Assembly: GCA_025504975.1 (NCBI GenBank)
Contig: JANUWI010000013.1
Location: 496,001-560,000 of the forward strand
Direction: 5' to 3'
Source of the DNA: Plenodomus lindquistii
Lineage: Eukaryota; Ascomycota; Dothideomycetes; Pleosporales; Leptosphaeriaceae
Length of the DNA stretch: 64,000 nt
The first letter of the stretch is position 1. Every line of letters begins with the position of its first letter. Shown here piece after piece: positions 55,535 through 64,000 of this stretch. Both the position numbers and the translations under genes were made by a program. A model generated the notes under the pieces. It had not been told where the DNA came from and ran no database searches. It was given only the letters and a program-made list of their open reading frames with translations.

Positions 55535-56864
55535 ATGAAAGCGCTGCGGTGAGTATCAAGGGTTCGGAAGTGATTGGTTTGAATACTTGCTGATGCATAC
55601 CAGATATTCCGCAGCAGAGAAGTTCGCTGTAGAGAGGATTGATGTGCCTGAGATTGGCGATGACGATGTGCTTGTGGGTACCCCGGAGTTCGAACCGAAG
55701 ACAGTGGCTAATACGAAATAGGTCAAGATATCAGCTTGCGGAGTGTGTGGGACAGTATGTAAATTTTGGAGATCAAAGTTTGGATACTTTTGAACTGATT
55801 CTTTGCGTAGGATCTGCACTACCACAAGGGAGAGTTCCTAGCCAAGGTCAGTGTACGAGGCATGTCAACTGTGCTGAAGCAAAACTAACATTGTCGCAAA
55901 GTGGCCAATGATACCAGGTGATTGACATTCATGTGCCTTATGGTATTTCAGCTAAAGGTCTCAGGCCATGAGGCAGCGGGGACGATCACAGATATTGGCA
56001 AGAACGTCCGCAACGTCAAGATTGGTGATCGCGTGGTCGCAGACCCCATGCAACCATGTCTTGCCTGCTTCCACTGCACAAGGCGAAAATCTCTTCTTTG
56101 CGATAGCCTGACAGCCTTTGGAGGGAACGTACCGGGTGGATTTGCAGAGTACTGTCGATACCCCGCACGCCTCGTTCATCCCATTGGCGATCTTCCAGAT
56201 CTTGAGGCTGTCCTTGTCGAACCTGCGGCATGTGCGGCTCATGGTATCGAGAGAATGCAGCTTGAGGTGGGCAGTAGAGTGCTGCTATTTGGTTGTGGCC
56301 CAACGGGATTGTTGCTGGCTCAGCTGACAAAATTGAATGGCGGAGCCCATGTGAGTTTCATTAGTACGATGAGGAAATTTGACTGATGTGAGATAGTTGA
56401 CCATTGCCTCCAAAGCTGGGCCGAAGCTTGATCTCGCCAAAGAACTCAATATCGCCGATAGTTACATTACCATCTCGGATGATCAACCTCACATCGACAT
56501 GCAAGATCTCCAGACCGCAAATCCCTATGGTTTCGACATCGTTGTGGAGGCGACCGGCGCACCGACCGTGCTCGAGCAGTCCCTCCAGTTTGTGCGTAAA
56601 GGTGGTAAACTTGTGGTATACGGTGTCTATGACGAGAATGTGAAGATCTCCTGGTCGCCTTTCCGCATCTGGGAGAACGAGATTACTATCATTGCCAGCT
56701 TCTGTAGCATGGGTCATATACCGCATGTGCTTGAGTATGTCAAGGCTGGTAAGCTGAAGTTGGGAGGAATTGTAAACAAGGCCTACCGAATCGAGGAGTG
56801 GGAAGAGTGTCTGGACGCAGTCAGGAAGCAAGAAGTCGTGAAGGCTGCAATTGTGTTCGATTGA
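55535..56864 (+). CDS. Zinc-dependent medium-chain alcohol/polyol dehydrogenase
   Basis: Seven exons, 55535-55548, 55604-55673, 55722-55754, 55811-55846, 55902-55917, 55965-56350 and 56397-56864, give 340 aa. The standard MDR start (MKALRY) needs the 14-nt first exon. Catalytic zinc ligands are visible: Cys37 (CGVCGTDLHYHKGEF) and His58-Glu59 (PGHEAAG). The structural zinc lobe has Cys88, 91, 94 and 102 (PCLACFHC...LLC). The NAD(P)-binding Rossmann motif is GCGPTGLL, and the chain ends KAAIVFD. The pattern is closest to sorbitol/arabinitol-type dehydrogenases, but the substrate cannot be read from the sequence. Five of the seven exons are 70 nt or less. It is followed 597 bp later by an alpha/beta hydrolase and then a P450. 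Confidence 0.9.
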
Positions 56865-57461
56865 TGACACACTTGGTTTTACACAACAACGGGGTGAGGT
56901 TTAGACTACAAGAAGATAGCTGCTGATGCTTCCCATACGATCTCCAGTACCCAGTCTCGCCCGATTGGAGCGCCGCTTTGGTCGCTTCGTCAAGACTCTT
57001 GCGGCAATCCTAGGGCTGCGTTGTCCAGTGCGTAACCAGCTTATTTAGTCTGCATCTTGAACAAGACAATGTCAGCCGTTATAGTCAAGAACTTTGCCTA
57101 CTCGATGTTTAAAGGGAGGAGCCTGTAATTGGAGTTGCTGGGCCCGCGTAGTCGGGGTGCGCGAATGCCTGCTTTTCATTGGTCACTTCCGGAGCAATGA
57201 TGACATCGTTGGCCAATAGACCTGCCAGTCAGTAATCTGTTGTGTTAGAAGTGACCAATCTGATCGTTCCGAGTGAGATTGTAGCTCAACATGATACGCT
57301 TGTTCCAAAGCCTGTGGAACCTGTATATGGTAATGTTTCACACACTTGGAAGGTCCTGGATGCACACTGGAAAACAAACATGATCACGTTACCCACTTCG
57401 TAGTATACGAGGTCTCGCTTGCTCCCAGTATAATATCATTTCCAATGCACAATCACTAACA
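56865..57461. other. Intergenic
   Basis: This is the region between the dehydrogenase and hydrolase genes. No supported feature was seen, apart from a TATAAT-like sequence about 35 bp before the hydrolase ATG. Confidence 0.4.
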
Positions 57462-58537
57462 ATGTCTATTGATCACGGCACACCGCCTACAATTGCGCTC
57501 GATCAAGTTTTCCACCACCGAAATGCATCCCACAACTTCTCGATAGCATGGACGGCCTTGGGTGACACCAACGACCCACCAATCATCTTCATTCACGGTA
57601 CCCCTTGGACTTCACGAGTCTGGGTACCCCTTACGACCGCCTTGTCACGCAAATTCCGCGTCTACCTCTTCGATAATCCCGGTTTTGGCCAATCGCCGCT
57701 CGAACAAATAATCGATGCTGGGTGGGAACCGGGAGATGAAGTTACCCGCCTCGATGCAGATTTATCGCGCCAGTCTGAAGCCTATGCCGCCCTGTTCAAA
57801 TCTTGGGAGCCGACATGGGGCGCGAAGAAACCACATGTCGTTGCTCACGACCACGGTGGATTGATGAGCCTGCGAGCGAACTTGTTGCATGGGTGTCACT
57901 ACGCGAGTCTGTGTTTGATTGACGTTGTTGCGATTGGACGTTCGGGCAGACGTTATTCAAGTCGATAGCGGAGAACCCGAACTACTTTCTGAGTCTGCCG
58001 GCTATGGCCTTCGAAGGCATTCTGGAATCGTATATCAGACAGGCAGCTTACACTCGGCTGCCAGAAAGCACCATGCGTATGCTGAAGGAGCCGTGGCTCC
58101 GCGACGGTGGCAAGGAAGGCTTCATTCGACAGCTGTGTCAGGCTAATTCGCGGAGTACGGAACAATTGGAAAGAAGATATAAAGAGTTAGAGGCTATGAT
58201 GCCTATCAAGGTAATTTGGGGCAAGCAGGATGCATGGATTGAGGTGGCAACTGCAAAAAGACTTGGATGTGCATTAGGAGCGAAAGAGGTGGTAACAATC
58301 GAGTGTGTCGGACACATGATCATGTACGATGCGCCTCAGGAGCTCAGCGTAAATATTGGGATGTGGCTAGAATCAGTTACGCAGGGAGTCCATTTAAGAA
58401 AGTACTCCTGGCAAGAGAGTCTTCCCTATGCTCCCCTGCTCACAGATTTCGACAAGTTCCCACCTTATGTCATCGCTTTAGGTCTCCATGCCTCCTTGCG
58501 ACGGCGAAACTCGATGGGCGCAGAAGGCGTGATTTGA
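57462..58537 (+). pseudogene. Alpha/beta hydrolase (epoxide hydrolase/haloalkane dehalogenase-like), frameshifted
   Basis: The first frame (57462-57968) encodes an alpha/beta-hydrolase N-terminus. It has the oxyanion motif HGTPWTS (about residue 45), DNPGFGQS, and the nucleophile elbow AHDHGG with Asp130, as in dehalogenase/epoxide-hydrolase relatives. Around 57936-57941 the frame breaks. The family-like continuation (FGQTLFKSIAENPNYF, MAFEGILESYIRQAA, IKVIWGKQDAWIE, ECVGHMIMYDAP with the catalytic His) is read in the next frame down to a stop at 58537. A single missing base explains it, and I find no canonical intron there. It may be a pseudogene or an assembly/sequencing indel. The last 45 or so residues go beyond the usual family end and overlap the convergent P450 3' end. 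Confidence 0.78.
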
Positions 58538-60142
58538 TATCTGATTACCCATATCTTCTGTGGCTTTTCAGCTAGGGGCTTGAAGTCGTAGTTTAGCAGC
58601 AAATGAGCAAATATCATCTTCAGCTCATGGGACACAAAGAAGCGTCCGGGACTAAGTAGCGTCAGTAGTTGTCGGCCACATGAATTGTTATCCTCACCAT
58701 GCATGCCTTCCATGTCCAAACGGAAGGTGGTGCACTGCCGTGGTGACCAAACCCGTTTGCTTCAGCTTCAAAGCGTCGACATTTGCCTTTTGCTCTACAC
58801 TCATCGCCTCATACTCCTCTTTCGGGCGTGAGAAGCGAAATGGGTCGAATTTTTTCGGCTCGTCGTGGATATCCTCGTCATTAGCGAACGCATACCACGG
58901 ACACGAGAACAGCGTTCCGTGAGGCACAAAAATCCCTTCTGGAGTAGTGATACCTTCTTTGGCGACGACCTTGCGATGAATGAACGTCAGAGCTATGGGT
59001 GACACACGCTGTGATTCGCGAATAGCCGAGTCAATCCTGTGCATCTTACTCAGAGCTTGTTTTGTCCAGCCACCTTCTTCTTGAAGGACACGGTACGCCT
59101 CCTCGCGCAAACTCTCAATGACTTCAGCATCTGAATTGAGTATACTGGTCATTGTATCCAAGCCAGTCAAAGATGTCGTGTGAATCGCAGCGAAGTTGAG
59201 AGGCAGAATTCGCTGAGCTAACCGATCAGGCTGTGTCTCATCGATGCGTCCTTCTGCCATCGCGGTACGATAACTCCAGGTGATGTAATCATTCGGTGGG
59301 GCCCATGTTGCATACTCAGGATCACCCGCAGCTTTCTTCTCAAAGTCTGCAATGCGCTTCTTAATCATTGGCAGTGTGAACACGGACGATTGCCGATAAT
59401 GCCACCAATTCATCAGACCTAGTACAGGTCCCACGAGCCAACTGAGAGCCCTAGGCACCATGGAGAGAAGAGCCTGGTTCCGTATTACGTCCTCAGTGAA
59501 GCCTAGGACCGCGTTCAAGTATGGTCGTTCGCGACATAGCGACCTTCCAAGAAGCATGCGATTAGTCAAGATAGGGACCATCTTCATAAAGAGCTGGAGT
59601 GTTTCCATTCTCGTCCAATTCTCCGTGTCTGTTCCAAATACGTTCGCGACAGCAAAGGGTACTTCTTCCTCGACCTCCGGAATGATTGCATTGAGATGCC
59701 GAATCAGATTCTTATGGATCACGTGTTCGTGGTACGGATCCTTGAGGATGGCAGGGCTCACGAAAGAGTAGTCGCCCCAGAGAGAGTCGTAATGCGCCTC
59801 GCTCACACTGAGAACATTGTCCGGCTGATCAAACATCCAGTTTAGTTGACCTCGTGGCATAACGATCTCCGCCTGCATGCCGAGCGTCGCAGGTAGCACA
59901 AACACTCGGTTGTTTTTGCCGTACTTCTCGTACCCTGCAAGCATCCACTCCTTGCTCTTCGTGAGTGCGATGAAGTTGCGAAAACTCGCGTACCACCCTT
60001 TGCCGTAGCCCATCCATGGTATTGACGTCGGGGTAGGAGGTGCGCGGATGAAGTTGTAGGTTGTTGCTAGGGTCCAGTACGTCACGAAGACCGCGATGAT
60101 GTTCCACCAAGTCAGGATCGATTGCGCGTCCGCTGTCGCCAT
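58465..60142 (-). CDS. Cytochrome P450 monooxygenase
   Basis: Two exons, 60142-58698 and 58651-58465, give 543 aa. The 46-nt intron splits the haem-ligand codon, and splicing restores FGHGRHACPGRFF with Cys482. An N-terminal membrane anchor (WWNIIAVFVTYWTLATTYNFI, about 12-32) is followed by a Pro-rich hinge (PPTPTSIPW). The I-helix has the variant AAIHTTS rather than AGxDT. The ExxR motif is ESQR in AIRESQR, and DPFRFS is the PERF-region segment. The I-helix and haem motif resemble fungal P450s of the ent-kaurene oxidase/CYP68-like group, which act in secondary metabolism. The substrate is unknown. A TATATAA box lies about 60-70 bp upstream. The 3' end overlaps the convergent hydrolase frame by 73 bp. 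Confidence 0.93.
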
Positions 60143-60202
60143 CTCGGAGCTATTAGTGATGTACAGAGGAGATAATGAGGGACACTGAGGCTCTAGTCGA
60201 TC

Positions 60203-60210
60203 ATTATATA
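60203..60210 (-). promoter_or_regulatory. TATA box of the P450 gene
   Basis: On the minus strand TATATAA lies about 60-70 bp before the P450 start codon (60142), a suitable distance for a core promoter. Positional inference. Confidence 0.45.
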
Positions 60211-60469
60211 AGGCCTCCCGATCCGCGTCATAGAAAGTGTGAAAAAGGACCGTCGGCTAGTCTTGCCTTGTTTCAGATGCTGTATTTGCTTCCTGCGCTC
60301 ACAAGTTGACAACGCGTATGCGCATGTTGAGTCGCCCAGATCAGGCTACACACAGTGCTTCATCTGGAGAGCAAACATAGATCCGCGTCCCATTGCCCGA
60401 CCAAATGGTCAACAGAGTCGCAATTGCTGTCATGACAATCGCGCCAACCTTCTGTGGGATCAGCGTCTG

Positions 60470-60492
60470 AACCGGAACAATACATTCCGGTT
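60470..60492. promoter_or_regulatory. Candidate Zn2Cys6 operator: AACCGGAA-N7-TTCCGGTT
   Basis: A perfect 8-bp inverted repeat with a 7-nt spacer contains CGG/CCG cores. Inverted or everted CGG triplets are the usual half-sites of Zn2Cys6 factors. It sits 328 bp upstream of the P450 and 814 bp upstream of the Zn2Cys6 regulator. The adjoining MITE-like copy begins near its right arm, so an alternative origin as an element terminus is possible. Confidence 0.45.
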
Positions 60493-60622
60493 GTAGCTTC
60501 AGACGCATCAGATTACATGCTACTTGGAGTTCAACGAATCACTTTCTCTGGATTGTAACAAAGTACAATTGCTATTCGTTGCCTCAACAGGGGTTCAACC
60601 TAATCTCTGTACCATACTGTGT
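60483..60622 (+). mobile_element. MITE-like inverted-repeat element, copy C (diverged)
   Basis: The left arm includes CAGACGCATCAGATTACATGC and GAGTTCAACGAATCACTTTCTC. The right arm includes GCTATTCGTTGCCTCAACAG, GGGTTCAACC and TAATCTCTGTACC. Both align in the same orientation with the copy at 26940-27067. The ends are degraded, so boundaries are approximate. No TA flank is certain. Confidence 0.65.
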
Positions 60623-61305
60623 AAAACACCACAACAGAGCCCAAAATCTTACCGCCGGCAATTTGATCTTTTGGGTCGGTCACTACAGCAGCCCTGCAAA
60701 TGCGAGCCGAGTCGTCACGTCTCTTCACACCTACTTCTTGTCTTCTCGGTAATCAAGAAAGATTGCTCTCATTGAGGTACCTACTCTATGTGTTGACTCT
60801 ACTATGAAAGAAACGAGCTACCTCGCCTGTCACTTTGTTCCCACAATGCTTGAATTAAGGTCGTCGCGAGTATCTCATGGCGCTCTATATATTCCCAATC
60901 ATAAGATGTACAATCTGTAATATGGACCTGATCAAGAAAGAGGTCGTACCGAATACAATGTTCACAATGCACATGTACTACGAGTGGAGTACACAAATAC
61001 CATGTACTGACTTGTGTAGTGTTGCTCTGTCTCGCAGACAGATTAGACCTGACCATTCTCATGAGGAGAATGCCATCTGTACTACAAGAGACTGTGGTTA
61101 CACACTGACTGCCACCTGAAGCGCCAGTCGTTACGTTCCCTGGACGCAACTTCAATACCGTGCATCGCGCGTCATTGACGTGTCGCATTCTCACTTCCTG
61201 AGATGCCTTTCTCGCTGCTCTTGATGTTGCCGAAGTCACGCCAAAAAGGTGGTTTCGCGGCTGCGCTGCAAAGCGAATGTCAAGACACGCCAGAGAGAGG
61301 CAAGC

Positions 61306-64000
61306 ATGGCAAGCCTGCCATTGGTCAGAGTGGGCCGCCCAACTTCCGACACCCCCACCCACACCAACATGGCCGACAAGACGTCTCTCCGAAACATGGC
61401 CAACAATACAGATATCGCTGTGCATGGTCAACAATCGTCGCCGGATCGAGGGTCACCGCCTGGCAGTGTAGTGCCCCAGAAACGTGTTCTAGAGGTTGGG
61501 AAGGCGAAAGCAAAGGTGACCCGAGCTTGCGATGTCTGCAAAGCAAAGAAATCGAAATGTAGTGGCGAACAACCCTGCGATACATGTAAGTGACTTCCGA
61601 GATACATGATGTCTGAGGTCAGTCCCTGGACCGGGCTCGTCGCACACTAGACTTGAGCGTGGTATCGTCCGCACATCAGTCACAGCCATTTCCGAGCCTT
61701 TCCGTCGTCATCGGATCATCCTGGTACTCTCCTACTAATTGTAAAACTGAAGGTCGGCGCCGGGGCTTGGTCTGTCAGTATGAAGCTGTCTATTCTCGCG
61801 GAAAAGCACCCACACCACGTCGTTCGGTACCAATCAGCTTGGATGGCCCACAATTGAGTCCCAACCAACATAATTCGCCTGGCGTACCATCCCCTGGGCA
61901 CCCAGCTGCAAGGACCATGGAGCAATCTGAATCGATTCTGTCCAGGTTGAGCGACCTCGTCACGATAGCTCCACGTCCTAAAAATCCAGAAATTGACCAG
62001 GAAGTGCCTTCGCGTGCCTCTCCTGGCCTTGAAGTCGCTGGGCAGTACTCAGATCCCACCTCAGGTTTGTCATTCTTGCACAGGGCCTGGCGTCGAATTT
62101 CTTCCGACGAAAATGTACAGATACCGAATGGCCATCCTGGATCAGCAGCAGATCACCAGCTCCTGCCGTGCGCTGGAGACAAGCCATTCGAAGATAGCGG
62201 CAACGTTCGCTTGCCAACAATCGACCGCGCCCATGAACTCCTGACACATTACTTCGATGTTTGCATCGCGACCTTTCGATTGCTTCATCGACCTACGGTC
62301 CAAGCATGGCTTGCAATAGTCATTGATAATTCTCAAGCAAGGCAACCACTAGCCACACGTTTAGGGCGAGCGAAGGCTGCTACTGTCATGTCAGTACTAG
62401 CAATCGCAGCTTTCCATGAAGGCAAAGCGATGGGTACCAATGGGTTTTCTCCCATCAACGAGAACACAGTAAGTGAATCCAGGTGCATACGTGCTCGCGC
62501 TGGCGATGCGGCATCGCAAGCCTTGCTTGACGTATCTAGTGGCATGGCGCATACGTTGTGCTACTTAGACGGTAGACCCTCAACTTTGCTAACACATACT
62601 CTACAGTCGGGATCACAATGCGACGAATTCTTTTGCGAAGCAGTTCGTTTGACCAATACCGAGACTGGTCTGCCTAGATTGGAAAGCGCTCAAGCCCGGT
62701 TGATTCAAGTTCTCTATCTTTTGATGTCATGTCGCTTTAACCAGGCGTGGTACACCTTTGGCCATGCATTGCAGATCATCTCAGCACTAGGCCTTCATCG
62801 CAGAGATGATCGAAAGAAAGCGGCATCAAATCACAAACGGGACTTCATTGAGGAGCAATGTCGAAAACGAACGTTCTGGGTCGCATACATACTTGACAAG
62901 TATCTGGGCGTCATTTTTGGTATGTCGCACTTGGCTGATATATCTTCTGCCGAGACCACCGAAATTTTGATGCATAAGTGTTGCGCCATCGTTTGACATC
63001 ATACAAAACATTGTGTGATGAACGAACAGTTCAAGAATACTCCGCTGACAGAATATCCAAGGGCGACCGAGACACTACCATGACGAAGACATAGATCAAG
63101 ACCTTCCGATGGCAGTGAACGATGAAGACATGACGAGTATCGGCGCAAAGATCAGCGAGACAAATGATTGCTATATTGAAGCACTCATCGTTCATGCAAG
63201 GCTGGGACAGATCGCGGAGAAGATCTCGCGTGAAGTATACTCGATCAAATCGATCCCTGACCATGTACGATTGACCGCATCACATCGCTTAGGGGCGGAA
63301 CTACGAGCTTGGAGGGCTGCGCTCCCACCGTTTCTCGGAGCAATCAATCCAAGCAGTTTGATACTCAGCTTTCGCCGACAAGCAATCATGTTAAAGCTTG
63401 CATATTGCCACGCTGTCATGCTGGCCCATAGACCCTTCCTTCTGAAAAACGCCAATCACAGCGACGATCACATGCGGACCATGGCTGCAGAGAGTGTCAA
63501 CGAATGTATCGCTGCTGCGCAGTCCGTCTTGGAAGTGGTCGATCGAATGGCTAGGGAAGGGCGATTGTTTCACGCATTCTGGTGGACACACTATGTGTGC
63601 TTCTGCGCACTGGTGGTTGTATATGTATGGGCCATCCAGGAAAGTAGCAACCTGACAACACTGGACGAGCGAAGCAGCATTCTGGATAAGGCCGAGCATT
63701 GTCTACATCATCTTGCGCAAGCGACAGCATCCAATTCTCCGTCGCGCAGATACAGCATCATTCTCCAGGAGCTGCGCGCCGAGGCCAAGCGAAAGACGGC
63801 AAGACCAGTGCAGGATCCATATGTACGAGGGGTATCGCCACATGATCATCTAAATGGCAATAACGATACGACTACATTGCGCGACACTCTTGCTCACGAA
63901 TCGAATGCAGCAATGCAGATGTGGCAGCCGCTCTTCGGAAGTCCGCTTAGCGCGACTAATTCGACTACACCAGTCCTTCAAAACTTCTACGACAACTGGC
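61306..64000 (+). CDS. Zn2Cys6 transcription factor with fungal_trans domain (3' end outside window)
   Basis: Exons 61306-61585, 61753-62468, 62607-62919 and 63062 to beyond 64000 keep one frame. The zinc cluster (about residues 75-101; CDVCKAKKSKC...PCDTC|RRRGLVC, six Cys) is split at its fifth Cys by intron 1 (167 nt). Starts at 61306 or 61369 (MADKTS) are both possible. The 62469-62606 segment is open in frame but bounded by GTAAGT and a CTAAC/CTACAG end. Removing it joins the domain naturally (NENT|SGSQCDEFF). The fungal_trans domain follows (AVRLTNTETGLPRLESAQARL, CRKRTFWVAYILDKYLGVIFG|RPRHYHDEDIDQDLP). The protein continues at the window edge. Its position next to the P450, hydrolase and dehydrogenase suggests a pathway-specific regulator; this is inferred. 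Confidence 0.87.

Larger units (their letters stand above)
60143..61305. other. Divergent intergenic region between P450 and Zn2Cys6 regulator
   Basis: This holds a TATA box for the P450 (60203-60210), a perfect inverted repeat (60470-60492) and a diverged MITE-like copy (about 60483-60622). No coding feature is supported. Confidence 0.55.

Overview
The window looks like nuclear DNA of a filamentous ascomycete, most likely a Dothideomycete of the Pleosporales type; the class is an inference. It has about 50% GC, short introns (mostly 45-95 nt) with GTAAGT/GTATGT-like donors and CTAAC-type branch sites, and fungal families throughout: fungal-specific Zn2Cys6 regulators, DUF1688/Urc4, an HDA1-complex-type chromodomain protein, and a RING domain with the fungal 'GRxC' loop. 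I annotate 23 protein-coding loci and rebuilt their exons by splice-site and reading-frame logic. No tRNA, rRNA or CRISPR was seen.

Left half (0.5-26.4 kb) is mainly conserved housekeeping genes: an Mpo1-like sphingoid-base dioxygenase, an unknown 375-aa protein, a PQ-loop vacuolar amino-acid transporter, an auxilin/Swa2-like J-protein, the uracil-catabolism protein Urc4, the Rag GTPase Gtr1 (TORC1 signalling), a large Zn2Cys6 regulator, a WW-domain protein and the ankyrin chaperone Yar1. It is interrupted by gene-poor stretches at 14.7-18.9, 21.8-24.2 and 26.4-30.0 kb.

Middle (30-47.4 kb) holds a RING protein, Yih1 (Gcn2 pathway) divergent from a CID-domain RNA-processing protein, a 1573-aa chromodomain protein with an HDA1-complex-subunit region, the Fe-S scaffold Cfd1, an 854-aa unknown nuclear-looking protein, and a secreted Cys-rich Ser/Thr/Pro protein.

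Right part (48.5-64 kb) is accessory in character. It contains an ankyrin protein with a deaminase-like HAE...CxxC signature, a small membrane protein, and a tandem pair of secreted paralogues of unknown family, the first broken and the second intact. It then has a possible metabolic cluster: a zinc alcohol/polyol dehydrogenase with tiny exons, a frameshifted alpha/beta hydrolase, a convergent overlapping cytochrome P450, and a Zn2Cys6 regulator running off the right edge. A perfect 8-bp inverted repeat with CGG/CCG cores lies between the P450 and this regulator.

The main non-gene discoveries are a family of short inverted-repeat elements (MITE-like, three diverged copies near 15.8, 27.0 and 60.5 kb, TA-flanked where ends are clear) and an unrelated 130-bp hairpin element at 50.05-50.18 kb.
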